Notes: generated by a model not told the origin, from the sequence alone. Counted from the first letter of the stretch, positions 54,839-63,317 are shown. The stretch is DNA of 64,000 nucleotides from Bacteroidota bacterium (GCA_021156365.1 JAJNDK010000006.1:186001-250000); one strand, 5' to 3'. Made by a program: numbers and translations.

Positions 54839-55765
54839 CTAATTGATCCTCCCCGCCAGCAAAAACATCACTGCCATTCTCACAGCCACGCCGTTCTCCA
54901 CTTGTTCGAGGATGATGGACTGATCGCTGTCGGCTACTTCGCTGCTGATCTCGATACCTCTGTTGATAGGCCCGGGATGCATGATGAGAATTTTTTTCGA
55001 AAGGGATTGAAGCAGGTTCATGTCGAGGCCATACAGCATGGTGTATTCACGAAGAGAAGGAAAGAATTTGATGTCCTGTCTTTCTAACTGGATCCGGAGC
55101 ATATTGGCCACATCGCACCATTCCAGTGCTTTGCGTAAATTCAATTCTACTTTCACACCCAGGCTTTCAATGTGCTTTGGGATCAACGTTTGCGGTCCGC
55201 ATACCATTACTTCCGCGCCTAATTTCTGAAGGCAGAAAATATTGGAAAGGGCTACGCGCGAGTGAAGGATATCTCCAACGATAACAACTTTTTTTCCTTT
55301 CAGATTGCCTAACTTATCCTGTATGGAGAATGCATCTAACAGGGCTTGTGTAGGATGTTCGTGCGCACCGTCGCCTGCATTGATGATTTTTGCTTTTACT
55401 TTTTTTGCAAGGAATACCGCAGCGCCCGGGCTCGAATGGCGCATGACCACCATGTCCACTTTCATCGCAAGGATGTTGTTTACGGTATCCACTAATGTTT
55501 CACCTTTTTTTACGGAAGAGGAAGAAGCGGCGAAATTGACAACATCTGCCGAAAGGCGCTTTTGTGCGAGCTCGAAGGAAAGCTTGGTGCGTGTGGAGTT
55601 TTCGAAGAAAAGATTGGCAACCGTAATATCACGCAGGGAAGGAACTTTTTTGATGGGACGATTGATCACCTCCTTGAAATTTTTTGCAGTATCCAAAATA
55701 AGCTCAATATCTGCTTTGGTAATGTATTTTATGCCGAGAAGATGATTTACACTTAAGCTGCTCAT
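54839..55765 (-). CDS. pyrB: Aspartate carbamoyltransferase catalytic subunit
   Basis: Condenses carbamoyl phosphate and aspartate, the committed step of pyrimidine synthesis. The 308 residues are standard length. Motifs: FENSTRTKLSFE (carbamoyl phosphate loop), SVKKGETLVDTVNNI (the 80s-loop Ser/Lys), AGDGAHEHPTQALLD, and the final HPGPINRGIEIS. No pyrI regulatory subunit is adjacent. It starts 9 nt after pyrR, so the two form an operon. Confidence 0.97.
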   Translation of the reverse strand: MSSLSVNHLLGIKYITKADIELILDTAKNFKEVINRPIKKVPSLRDITVANLFFENSTRTKLSFELAQKRLSADVVNFAASSSSVKKGETLVDTVNNILAMKVDMVVMRHSSPGAAVFLAKKVKAKIINAGDGAHEHPTQALLDAFSIQDKLGNLKGKKVVIVGDILHSRVALSNIFCLQKLGAEVMVCGPQTLIPKHIESLGVKVELNLRKALEWCDVANMLRIQLERQDIKFFPSLREYTMLYGLDMNLLQSLSKKILIMHPGPINRGIEISSEVADSDQSIILEQVENGVAVRMAVMFLLAGRIN

Positions 55766-55774
55766 TGATATGGT

Positions 55775-56314
55775 TTAGTCTTTATCAGTTAATAATGTTA
55801 CCCTGTCTTTTCCTTCTGTTTCCTGCCATTCCACTTTCACTTTCTGCGATTCGATGGAATCTATTGTTTTACCAATGTATTTGGCTTGTATTGGCAGATG
55901 CCTGCTGAAGCGTCTGTCGATCAGCACGAGCAGTTCCACATCCTTTGGTCTTCCGAATGCAAGCATGGCATCCAGTCCTGCCCGGATCGTGCGCCCGGTG
56001 AACAGCACATCATCTATCAGCACCACATTTTGCTCTTCTATGATAAAATCGATATTGGTTTTGTTCGGGATCAGTTCTTTTCTCCTGAAATCATCGCGGA
56101 AAAAGGTAGTGTCCAGCTCACCCAGCTTTATGTTCTTATTTTTCAGGATAGCACACAATTTTTGGTGGATGCGTTTAGACAGGTAGATACCGCGGGGCTG
56201 AAGACCAATGATTACACTATTTTGAAATTGATCGTGAACTTCTATCAGTTGGTGGCACAATCGGGTGATGGTAACTTCCAGCTGCTCGCCTTCTAAAATG
56301 ATTTTTGGCTTCAT
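55775..56314 (-). CDS. pyrR: PyrR-type phosphoribosyltransferase / pyrimidine regulator
   Basis: A 179-residue type I phosphoribosyltransferase with the PRPP loop NVVLIDDVLFTGRTIRAGLD (near residues 95-114) and the family's QPRGIYLSKRI and VLIDRRFSRHLPIQAKYIGK stretches. In Bacillus PyrR binds pyr mRNA and causes attenuation and also has weak uracil phosphoribosyltransferase activity. I see no clear PyrR-binding anti-antiterminator upstream, so regulation by RNA binding is not shown here. A TATTTTTG box (minus strand, 56342-56335) lies 20 nt before the start. Divergent from the dihydroorotase gene. Confidence 0.92.
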   Translation of the reverse strand: MKPKIILEGEQLEVTITRLCHQLIEVHDQFQNSVIIGLQPRGIYLSKRIHQKLCAILKNKNIKLGELDTTFFRDDFRRKELIPNKTNIDFIIEEQNVVLIDDVLFTGRTIRAGLDAMLAFGRPKDVELLVLIDRRFSRHLPIQAKYIGKTIDSIESQKVKVEWQETEGKDRVTLLTDKD

Positions 56315-56401
56315 TACGTAGGAATTGCAGGAAACAAAAATAAGATTAAAAACCGAACTAAAGCCCCGGTTCCTCCAAATTATAAAAATGTTATCAATAA
56401 A

Positions 56402-56432
56402 TTGCTGAACAGGCGCTAAAACTCTATTTTTG
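56402..56432 (+). promoter_or_regulatory. Promoter of the dihydroorotase gene
   Basis: TTG (56402-56404), a 20-nt spacer, and a perfect TATTTTTG (56425-56432). The -7 box overlaps the TTG at 56430 that opens the longest frame, so that TTG cannot be the start and the ATG at 56451 is used. Confidence 0.85.
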
Positions 56433-56450
56433 GAATTGAAAGCAAGCCAT

Positions 56451-57788
56451 ATGCCTGATTATCTTATAAAACAAGCCACGCTGGTCAATGAGAACGAGAT
56501 CTTTGTAGCGGATGTACTGATCGAGAACGAACGTATCTCACGTATAGAGACAGAGATCGATGATGTTAAAGATGCCGTAGTGATCGATGCCAAAGGTATG
56601 TATCTCCTGCCTGGTGCTATCGATGACCAGGTCCATTTCAGGGAACCGGGTCTCACTCACAAAGGCGAGATCTATACGGAAGCCAAGGCGGCTGTGGCAG
56701 GCGGCATTACTTCTTTCATGGAAATGCCCAATACCAACCCACAGACCACTACGCTCGACGAGCTGAACAAAAAATACAAACGCGCATCCGAATGTTCGCT
56801 TGCCAATTACTCCTTCTATATGGGCACCACCAATGGTAACCTTGATGAGATCCGGAAAGTTGATTTCAGAGAGGTTTGCGGACTGAAGATCTTTATGGGC
56901 TCTTCCACTGGCGATATGCTGGTGGACAACCGGGAAGTGCTGGAAAAGATATTTTCTTCCGTTAAAACACTTATCGCCACGCACTGCGAGGACGATCCGA
57001 TGGTGAAAGAGAACCAGCAACGCATAGTGGAAGAATACGGAGAAGAGATCGATGCTTCTTTTCACCCGATCATCCGCAACGAAGATGTATGTTACCGTTC
57101 TTCAAGGATGGCGGTAGAGCTTGCTAAAAAATACAACACGCGCCTGCATATCCTTCACATTTCCACGGCAAAGGAACTTTCTTTGTTTACCAATAAGATC
57201 CCGCTGAAAGACAAACGAATCACGGCAGAAGCCTGTGTGCACCATATGTGGTTCAGCGATGAGGAATATAAAACAAAGGGCAATCTTATCAAATGGAACC
57301 CGGCAGTAAAAACGCTGTACGACCGCGATAAGATCCTCGAAGCAGTGGCTGACGGCACAATCGACGTGATCGCTACCGACCATGCACCGCATACGATCGA
57401 TGAGAAATCACAAGTCTACCTGAAAGCTCCAAGCGGAGGCCCGCTGGTGCAGCATGCCGTGATCGCTATGATAGATCTGTATAAACAGGGTAAGATCTCC
57501 CTCGGGACCATTGTTCAGCGAATGAGCCATAATGTAGCCGAGCTTTTTGAGATAAAGGACAGGGGCTATATCCGTGAAGGGTATTTTGCCGATCTGGTGC
57601 TGATCGATATGAAGACAGGGACAAAAGTCACGAAAGAGAATATCCTCTATAAATGCGGATGGTCGCCTTTCGAAGGGCATACCTTTGGCTCGAAGGTGCT
57701 GAAAACCTTTGTGAACGGGCGCCTGGTATTTGACAATGGAAAGTTCGATGAATCAGGCTATGGAAAACGCCTAACGTTTAATCGATGA
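56451..57788 (+). CDS. pyrC: Dihydroorotase
   Basis: Cyclises carbamoyl aspartate to dihydroorotate, the third pyrimidine step. The 445 residues belong to the amidohydrolase superfamily, class I type. Metal-site motifs: DDQVHFREPG, the GLKIFMGSST stretch, ATHCED, LHILHIS and the catalytic VIATDHAPH. The C-terminal return to the beta-sandwich is YIREGYFADLVLID and FEGHTFGSKVLKTFVNG. The long frame starts seven codons earlier, but the promoter position sets the start at 56451. Divergent from pyrR-pyrB, so three pyrimidine genes cluster here. Confidence 0.94.
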   Translation: MPDYLIKQATLVNENEIFVADVLIENERISRIETEIDDVKDAVVIDAKGMYLLPGAIDDQVHFREPGLTHKGEIYTEAKAAVAGGITSFMEMPNTNPQTTTLDELNKKYKRASECSLANYSFYMGTTNGNLDEIRKVDFREVCGLKIFMGSSTGDMLVDNREVLEKIFSSVKTLIATHCEDDPMVKENQQRIVEEYGEEIDASFHPIIRNEDVCYRSSRMAVELAKKYNTRLHILHISTAKELSLFTNKIPLKDKRITAEACVHHMWFSDEEYKTKGNLIKWNPAVKTLYDRDKILEAVADGTIDVIATDHAPHTIDEKSQVYLKAPSGGPLVQHAVIAMIDLYKQGKISLGTIVQRMSHNVAELFEIKDRGYIREGYFADLVLIDMKTGTKVTKENILYKCGWSPFEGHTFGSKVLKTFVNGRLVFDNGKFDESGYGKRLTFNR

Positions 57789-57832
57789 AAAATGGTACAT
57801 GATTTGTTTACAATAAGTTAAAATTTTGAAAT

Positions 57833-57862
57833 TTTGCCATCTTGGATAATTAATTAAATTTG
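57833..57862 (+). promoter_or_regulatory. Promoter of the Lys-rich secreted protein gene
   Basis: TTTG (57833-57836), an 18-nt spacer, and a perfect TAAATTTG (57855-57862). The start codon at 57881 leaves a leader of about 14 nt. Confidence 0.75.
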
Positions 57863-57880
57863 TAAAAACGGACAAAAAAC

Positions 57881-58345
57881 ATGACCCCCACCCATTTTAT
57901 CAAAACAGGCTTCCTTGTACTGGTTCTGACTGCATCAGTAGCATTTAAAGGAGATAAGGATAAATTGCATAAACGCGATTTTACCGTGCAGTTAACCGAA
58001 GGAAAAAAGCCAAAACCTTCGGATGATGAGGTTTCTTTTAAAGATGGCAAGATCTACTGCGGGGATGTATTGAACGAAAAAAACCCGGATCTCAGCTGGA
58101 TGCGTTATGAGATAAAAGTAGACTCGACTTACATCGAGGACGATGTGGAAAAAGAGTACATCGAGATCATCGCCACCAAAGAGCTGGAACGCGCGGATAT
58201 GTTCGAGGTAAAATGCGTAATAGATGACCACAATATTGAAGGCTCCATGCGTATCCACAAAAACAACAAGGATAAAAAGACCTTCTCCTTTACCGGGAAA
58301 GAAAAGCCGAAGAAAGAAAAGGAGAAGAAGAAAAAAGACGAATAA
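57881..58345 (+). CDS. Secreted protein of unknown function with Lys/Glu-rich tail
   Basis: A 154-residue protein with a weak signal peptide (about 1-22, FLVLVLTASVAFKG). The middle (about 30-125) is a mixed alpha/beta region with KDGKIYCGDVLNE and EYIEIIATKELERADMFEVKC, including two cysteines. The last 20 residues are almost entirely Lys, Glu and Pro. I do not recognise the family. It has a canonical promoter and a perfect terminator, so it is a single-gene transcript. Confidence 0.72.
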   Translation: MTPTHFIKTGFLVLVLTASVAFKGDKDKLHKRDFTVQLTEGKKPKPSDDEVSFKDGKIYCGDVLNEKNPDLSWMRYEIKVDSTYIEDDVEKEYIEIIATKELERADMFEVKCVIDDHNIEGSMRIHKNNKDKKTFSFTGKEKPKKEKEKKKKDE

Positions 58346-58381
58346 CAGGGGCTTGCCCGATCCCATTACTTAATAAATCAA

Positions 58382-58415
58382 AAATAATCTCCTTTTCCGG
58401 GAGATTATTTTTTTT
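58382..58415 (+). terminator. Terminator after the Lys-rich protein gene
   Basis: AAATAATCTCC (58382-58392) and GGAGATTATTT (58400-58410) form a perfect 11-bp stem followed by a long T run. Confidence 0.9.
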
Positions 58416-58442
58416 AAGGCTTTCGGATTCCAAAAAAATACA

Positions 58443-58450
58443 TACTTTTG
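58443..58450 (+). promoter_or_regulatory. -7 box of the SRP RNA gene
   Basis: A perfect TACTTTTG placed so that the first G of the SRP RNA terminal stem (58455) follows after 4 nt. TTTC at 58421-58424 is a poor -33 match at 18 nt. Confidence 0.65.
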
Positions 58451-58454
58451 TCGC

Positions 58455-58557
58455 GGGTAAGTCTTTCACGACCAGCTCCTGCTGAATCCCCCAGGCTGGG
58501 AACGGAGCAAGGGCAAGCGGTTGTAGCGGTGCGATGAAAGTAGCTTACCCTTTTTTT
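58455..58557 (+). ncRNA. ffs: Signal recognition particle RNA (4.5S type)
   Basis: A roughly 96-nt hairpin RNA. The terminal stem GGGTAAG (58455-58461) pairs with CTTACCC (58544-58550) and CTTTCA with TGAAAG further in. The apical part has the conserved SRP core CCCAGG..GGGAACGGAGCAAGGG that binds Ffh. Seven T follow the closing stem, so the RNA's own stem probably serves as terminator. Recognised from pattern memory of bacterial small SRP RNAs; Ffh is not encoded nearby. Confidence 0.88.
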
Positions 58558-58760
58558 ATGCCTTTTTTTTCGGGCGAATTTCCAAAAACCATACATTTTT
58601 AAATGCAGACACCGGTTTAATGAACCATATAAGGGTGGGAGCTAGGTAGAGCAGAAGAAAACTAAACAACAAACTCTATTCTACTTTCACATATAGCAGC
58701 ATAATAAACCCTTTGCGCACTCTGCGGGCATTCCTCCTCGTAAAATTTCAATTGGAGATT

Positions 58761-59621
58761 TTACTGAACAGTAACCGTATCAAAAGCAGGGCTGTATCCG
58801 CACCACAGGCCGATCACATTTTCCCCTGTTACATTCGATTCCACATTACTGGGAGCTGCAAAGGGATTGCCATTGCTGAGTATGCTGGCATCACGCGACC
58901 GCAGGAAACGGTATTCACGCATCCCGATATGACAGAATTTTACGACTACCACATCTCCTGTCTTAAAATAACCTCTTTCAACATTATTATCATCTTCGGC
59001 CTGTGAGTTCTCTATGGATCCACGGTCATAAGCAAAATCAAATTGTTTTCCTTCAACGAATTTATCTTCAAAAGCACTTCCGAAAGGTGCCAGGTAATCA
59101 TTGTCCTTTCCGATCCGCTTGGCATACCAGCGATACGCATCGCCCGATCCTGCAGGCTCGCTGAGCCGCGCCCACACAAAGCCTAATGAATCATTTCCTT
59201 CGTGTTTGTTCCAGAGACTGTCCAGCGAAACCGGATTCAGAAGTGTTGTTTGGGAAACATATGTTTTCCCGTTCAGTATAATGGTCAGGTAATAGGTTCT
59301 GCCGACAGCGCCGGTCATATGGAGTGCCTGGTAGTAATAACCGGCGGTAGGAAAAAGCTCTTTCAGCGTATCGGTGGTCAGTCCGTCACTTACTGTAACA
59401 AATGCGCCTTTCACAGCAAAATCTTCCAGGTTGTTCACATTATTGCTCCCGAAATAGGGGATGGTCCAGGAAAGCATCACCTGTGGGTTTCCGCCCGGTT
59501 CCACTTTGCCTTCCACCACCAGGTATTGTTTATACTCCGGCAGCTTTACATCCACATTTTTGGTACAGGAGAAAAAGAGCACTATCGAAGTAACAGAAAG
59601 TATGTATAGTAAAGCTTTCAA
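58761..59621 (-). CDS. DUF4249 family lipoprotein
   Basis: A 286-residue lipoprotein (lipobox LFFSC, Cys19). The mature part starts TKNVDVKLPEYKQYLVVEGKVEPGG, the typical opening of DUF4249, and is beta-rich throughout. These proteins are normally encoded beside a TonB-dependent receptor; none is visible here. The start codon is TTG; no ATG fits. A perfect TACATTTG box (minus strand, 59636-59629) lies 7 nt upstream, so the leader is extremely short. It is 46 nt downstream of nothing on its own strand except the hydrolase gene, which is separately promoted. Confidence 0.82.
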   Translation of the reverse strand: MKALLYILSVTSIVLFFSCTKNVDVKLPEYKQYLVVEGKVEPGGNPQVMLSWTIPYFGSNNVNNLEDFAVKGAFVTVSDGLTTDTLKELFPTAGYYYQALHMTGAVGRTYYLTIILNGKTYVSQTTLLNPVSLDSLWNKHEGNDSLGFVWARLSEPAGSGDAYRWYAKRIGKDNDYLAPFGSAFEDKFVEGKQFDFAYDRGSIENSQAEDDNNVERGYFKTGDVVVVKFCHIGMREYRFLRSRDASILSNGNPFAAPSNVESNVTGENVIGLWCGYSPAFDTVTVQ

Positions 59622-59667
59622 GACAGATCAAATGTACAAAAGGTTTTCGGTTTCTTGTTTCTTGTTT

Positions 59668-60438
59668 TTATTTTTTCAGAAACTCCATCACTGCATTGAA
59701 AAACGCTTCCGGCTGCTCAGCATGTACCCAGTGACCTGCATGGGGGATCGTTACCAGTTCATGATTCGGGAAACGGGCTGAAATGGCAGGCAGATCTGTA
59801 TTTTCGACATAATTTGATTTTTCTCCGCGTACAAACAAGGTTTTGATCTCTGAGCTTTTATTGGGAGCTTCCACCAGGATCTCATCGTATTTTTCGGTGA
59901 TCACTTTCAGATTGAAGCGCCAGTCCATTTGTTCGGTTCCACCGTCTTTCCAGTAAATGTTTTTGAGCAGGAACTGTTTAGTGCCAAAGTCGCTGATGTA
60001 TTGGGAAAGAATGGCTTCTGCTTCTTTCCTGCTTTTTACGGTATTAAAATCCACCGAATGCAGGGCTTTGATCACCTCATTATGGTGTCCGGCATAGGTA
60101 TTGGGTGAAATATCCGCTACGATCAGCCTGTCGGCCACATCCGGGTAATTGAGGGCGAAGAACATAGCTGCTTTTCCGCCCATCGAATGCCCGAGGACAA
60201 GCGGTTTTTCCAACTTTTCGGCTTTGATCAGCTCCATAAGGTCTTCGGCCATGGCATCGTAGTTCCATACATCGCTGTGTGGCGAAAGACCGTGGTTACG
60301 CAGATCGATGGCATAGGTGCTGAATCCCTGTTCCCCGAAACGTTTGGCCAGGGTATTCCAGTTATCGCTTTGCCCGAAAAGGCCGTGTAATATGAGTAAA
60401 GGCTGCCCTTCCCCGAATTTTCTGAACGCTAATTGCAT
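59668..60438 (-). CDS. Alpha/beta hydrolase (YbfF-like esterase)
   Basis: A 256-residue cytoplasmic hydrolase with the full fold: oxyanion HG in LLILHGLFGQSDNW, the LRNHGLSPHSD segment, nucleophile elbow GHSMGG (Ser near 95), acid residue near 205-210 (LFVRGEKSNYVE) and catalytic His in HAGHWVHAEQPEAF. Closest family in pattern is YbfF, an acyl-CoA/ester hydrolase. The frame continues 26 codons upstream, but a perfect promoter sits there, so the ATG at 60438 is taken as the start; the -7 box ends 4 nt before it. Confidence 0.9.
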   Translation of the reverse strand: MQLAFRKFGEGQPLLILHGLFGQSDNWNTLAKRFGEQGFSTYAIDLRNHGLSPHSDVWNYDAMAEDLMELIKAEKLEKPLVLGHSMGGKAAMFFALNYPDVADRLIVADISPNTYAGHHNEVIKALHSVDFNTVKSRKEAEAILSQYISDFGTKQFLLKNIYWKDGGTEQMDWRFNLKVITEKYDEILVEAPNKSSEIKTLFVRGEKSNYVENTDLPAISARFPNHELVTIPHAGHWVHAEQPEAFFNAVMEFLKK

Positions 60439-60442
60439 GGTG

Positions 60443-60476
60443 CAAAGATACCGAGGATTTCGCGCAAAGACGCAAA
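60443..60476 (-). promoter_or_regulatory. Promoter of the alpha/beta hydrolase gene
   Basis: On the minus strand: TTTG (60476-60473), a 22-nt spacer, a perfect TATCTTTG (60450-60443), then CACC and the ATG. The predicted transcript starts at the start codon. Confidence 0.65.
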
Positions 60477-60486
60477 GTGCGCAAAG
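60463..60486. repeat. Triple CGCAAAG repeat
   Basis: CGCAAAG at 60463, 60471 and 60480 (CTTTGCG on the minus strand), spaced 8-9 bp. A related CTTTGCG occurs at 58709-58715. One unit supplies the TTTG of the adjacent promoter. Confidence 0.5.
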
Positions 60487-60622
60487 ATTTATCTCTGAGA
60501 TCAGTTCCCCGTCCACGAATTATAAAGAAAATCCCGCGCTTAATCAATTCCCGGAAAAATCCCTTTGAAATCAACGAAGTTTGTCAAAAATTACGACATT
60601 TGTCCCCCAATTAAATGCTACC

Positions 60623-61849
60623 ATGAAAGCGCTTTTAAAAACCTTCATCCTGTTTGTAACACCGATCGCCATCGGGATGATCTCCTGCGGAAATGAAACA
60701 AAAACAGAAAAACAGGCAGTAACGAATACCGATACGATCCCGAAAAAAGATACGGTTGACGGATTTGTTGAAACAGCTGCAACATTTGTTCCCTGTGCCA
60801 ACGACTCGATGAAAGAACTGGCGATGATCATTTCCGGAAAAAATTATGAGGGAGCGAAAGTGCTTCCGAAGTTTTTTGCAAGCGCTGACTTTAAAGTTTT
60901 TGCAGAGAATTTCGATAAGAAATGGAACAGCTATGATACTTCGCGTATCAAACGCCTCGTAGAGTTCAGGGAAAAAGAACTGGTTCCGAATGTGGGCACG
61001 ACAAAAAAATTATTTTATCCATTTTCAGGTCCCGATATTCTCTACGGTTATACCTTCTTTCCGGAGGCAGATGAATATGTGATGCTGGGACTTGAGCCCG
61101 TAGGCACCCTGCCGATCTATGACGTGAAAAGTCAAAGCCCGGATTCGATGGATGCGTATTATAAAATGGTAAACAGCTCGTTGCTGGCTATTCTTAAGTA
61201 CAGCTTCTTCCGTACCAAAGCGATGAAGACGGACCTGAAAAACCAGGAGTTGGATGGCACGCTGCACCTGCTGTTCCTTTTTCTTACCCGTACTGGAAAT
61301 ACGATCTGTTCGGCAAAACCACTCTACATCGACACTACAGGAAGTCTCCAGTATGTTGCTTCCTTCCCGAAGCTGCAAGGCAAAAAATGCCTGAACAAAG
61401 GAATAGAGATCGTATTCAACTCACCGGACAACAAAACGAAAAAACTCTATTACTTCTCGCTGAATATTGCGGATGGCGCTGTAAAATCCAATAAGGGAAT
61501 GCTGGCTTACCTGAAAAACTTAGGGGAAGTGAACACTTACCTGAAAGGTGCTTCCTACCTGATGCATGAGACATATTTTAGTGTGATCCGTGATGCGATC
61601 CTCGAACACAGCCAGCATGTGATCCAGGATGATTCAGGAATTGCCTTTAAATATTTTGAGAAAAACGGGAGCTGGAATTATAAATTCTACGGAACGTATA
61701 CCCGCCCGATCCCTATGTTCTCGTATGCGTACCAGAAAGATCTTGATTCTATCTACAAAGCACAAGGATCGAAACCGATCGGCTTTGGCATCGGCTATAA
61801 CTTCAAGGATAAGAATTCGAATTTCATGATCGCGACGAAAACGAAATAA
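60623..61849 (+). CDS. Lipoprotein of unknown function (408 residues)
   Basis: A lipoprotein with signal peptide MKALLKTFILFVTPIAIGMI and lipobox MISC (Cys22), a Thr/Lys/Asp-rich linker, then a mixed alpha/beta domain (about 45-408) with LFYPFSGPDILYGYTFFPEADEY and VQ-free C-terminal half ending GIGYNFKDKNSNFMIATKTK. I do not recognise the family with certainty. The frame opens 14 codons upstream, but the ATG at 60623 is adjacent to the signal peptide. GACATTTG at 60595-60602 (7 of 8) is a possible -7 box. Confidence 0.78.
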   Translation: MKALLKTFILFVTPIAIGMISCGNETKTEKQAVTNTDTIPKKDTVDGFVETAATFVPCANDSMKELAMIISGKNYEGAKVLPKFFASADFKVFAENFDKKWNSYDTSRIKRLVEFREKELVPNVGTTKKLFYPFSGPDILYGYTFFPEADEYVMLGLEPVGTLPIYDVKSQSPDSMDAYYKMVNSSLLAILKYSFFRTKAMKTDLKNQELDGTLHLLFLFLTRTGNTICSAKPLYIDTTGSLQYVASFPKLQGKKCLNKGIEIVFNSPDNKTKKLYYFSLNIADGAVKSNKGMLAYLKNLGEVNTYLKGASYLMHETYFSVIRDAILEHSQHVIQDDSGIAFKYFEKNGSWNYKFYGTYTRPIPMFSYAYQKDLDSIYKAQGSKPIGFGIGYNFKDKNSNFMIATKTK

Positions 61850-61851
61850 TG

Positions 61852-61927
61852 TTTCGGGTTGCAGGTTAGAGGTTTCTGGTTTTCCCGGTATATTATGTTT
61901 ACAAGGAAAACAACAAGAAACCCGAAA
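61852..61927. repeat. GTTTCGGGTT-type inverted repeat between convergent genes
   Basis: TTTCGGGTT (61852-61860) pairs with AACCCGAAA (61919-61927); an inner GTTTTCC (61879-61885) pairs with GGAAAAC (61905-61911). Same unit as in the groES-groEL gap. It occupies the position of a bidirectional terminator. Confidence 0.6.
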
Positions 61928-61938
61928 TAATAAACCGT

Positions 61939-63096
61939 TTATTTTACCGCGTATTGCTTCACATCCTTATCTGTGATCGTCTTGTCGCAAAGAATAATTA
62001 ATCTTTCGATCACATTCCGGAACTCACGGATATTTCCGGTCCAGTTCACTGCCTGTAATGCTTTGATCGCTTCTTTGGTGAGCGTTTTCTTCGGCATTCC
62101 GTAATCGTTGCAGATCTGTGTGATGAAATGTTCAGCCAGTAAAGGGATATCGTCTGCACGGTCGTTCAGTGACGGAACATGTAGTACGATCACACTCAAA
62201 CGATGATACAGATCTTCTCTGAAATTCCCGTTTGCGATCTCTTTTTGCAGGTCTTTATTGGTAGCTGCAACAATACGCACATTCACTTTTATTTCTTTAT
62301 CGCCGCCTACACGGGTGATCTTGCTTTCCTGCAATGCACGTAATACTTTGGCCTGTGCGGAAAGACTCATATCGCCGATCTCGTCCATGAACAGGGTGCC
62401 GCCTTCTGCCAGCTCGAATTTTCCTTTACGTGTAGCAACTGCTGAGGTAAAGGCACCTTTCTCGTGTCCGAACAATTCACTTTCGATCAGCTCGGAAGGA
62501 ATAGCAGCACAATTCACTTCGATCAGGGGGCCATTGACGCGTGCACTGCTTTCATGGATATGACGTGCCACCAGTTCTTTCCCGCTTCCGTTGCTTCCTG
62601 TGATGAGCACACGTGCTTCGGTCGGAGCTACTTTCGCGATCATTTCTTTGATCTGTTCGATCGGTTTCGATTCCCCGATCATTTCGTATTGTTTGTTTAC
62701 TTTTTTCTTCAGGACTTTAGTTTCTGTTACCAGGCTGGTACGTTCGATCGCATTACGCACGGAAACCAGCAAGCGGTTCAGATCGATCGGTTTGGCCAGG
62801 AAATCGTAAGCACCTTTTTTTACAGCTTCCACAGCCGTTTCGATGGTACCGTGTCCGCTCATCATAACAATAGGCGAATCGATCTCCTGCTCGTTCAGCT
62901 TGTTCAGCAGCTCCATACCATCTAACTTCGGCATTTTGATGTCGCAAAGCAACAGGTCGTAGCTTTCGGCAGTAGCCATGGACAGGGCACTCATCCCGTC
63001 TTCTGCTTCATCTACTTTGTATTTTTCAAATTCGAGGATCTCACGCAGGGACTTGCGGATGCTTTTTTCGTCGTCTACTATTAATATTTTTGCCAT
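61939..63096 (-). CDS. NtrC-family response regulator lacking the Fis-type DNA-binding domain
   Basis: A 385-residue receiver plus sigma-54 activator protein. Receiver (about 1-120): D8/D9 and phospho-acceptor D52 in LLCDIKMPK. AAA+ domain (about 140-370): Walker A GSNGSGKE (167-174), the sigma-54-contacting loop reads GAFTSA (214-219) rather than GAFTGA, Walker B GGTLFMDEIGD, arginine-finger NFREDLYHRL, and the end NIREFRNVIERL. The protein stops at the end of the AAA+ lid where a Fis HTH would follow, so it cannot bind an enhancer by itself. A perfect TACATTTG box (minus strand, 63124-63117) precedes it. No partner kinase is adjacent. Confidence 0.92.
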   Translation of the reverse strand: MAKILIVDDEKSIRKSLREILEFEKYKVDEAEDGMSALSMATAESYDLLLCDIKMPKLDGMELLNKLNEQEIDSPIVMMSGHGTIETAVEAVKKGAYDFLAKPIDLNRLLVSVRNAIERTSLVTETKVLKKKVNKQYEMIGESKPIEQIKEMIAKVAPTEARVLITGSNGSGKELVARHIHESSARVNGPLIEVNCAAIPSELIESELFGHEKGAFTSAVATRKGKFELAEGGTLFMDEIGDMSLSAQAKVLRALQESKITRVGGDKEIKVNVRIVAATNKDLQKEIANGNFREDLYHRLSVIVLHVPSLNDRADDIPLLAEHFITQICNDYGMPKKTLTKEAIKALQAVNWTGNIREFRNVIERLIILCDKTITDKDVKQYAVK

Positions 63097-63164
63097 TGTT
63101 TGGTTCGCTTGCTATGCAAATGTAATTGAAAATTTCGATAGTATCGGCTGTAGAATTGGGATGG

Positions 63165-63305
63165 TGGTTTAGCTGGCCGGACGTGGATTTCGCAGTCCCG
63201 ATAGCTATCGGGATCGCGGATAAAAAGCAGTTGAAAATTTACGTGGATTATCCGTGGAATTCGCATAGTCTATTATCTGCGTCATCGGTAAAATCTGTGT
63301 TTGCA
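63165..63305. repeat. Degenerate dispersed intergenic repeat with an 18-bp palindrome
   Basis: TTAGCTGGCC followed by CGTGGATTTCGCAG resembles the element at 43500-43530. Then come TCCCGATAGCTATCGGGA (63196-63213, identical to 37788-37805), TACGTGGATTATCCGTGGA and ATCTGCGTCATCGG with AAAATCTGTG. No coding function. Confidence 0.55.
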
Positions 63306-63317
63306 TTTTTGATACTC

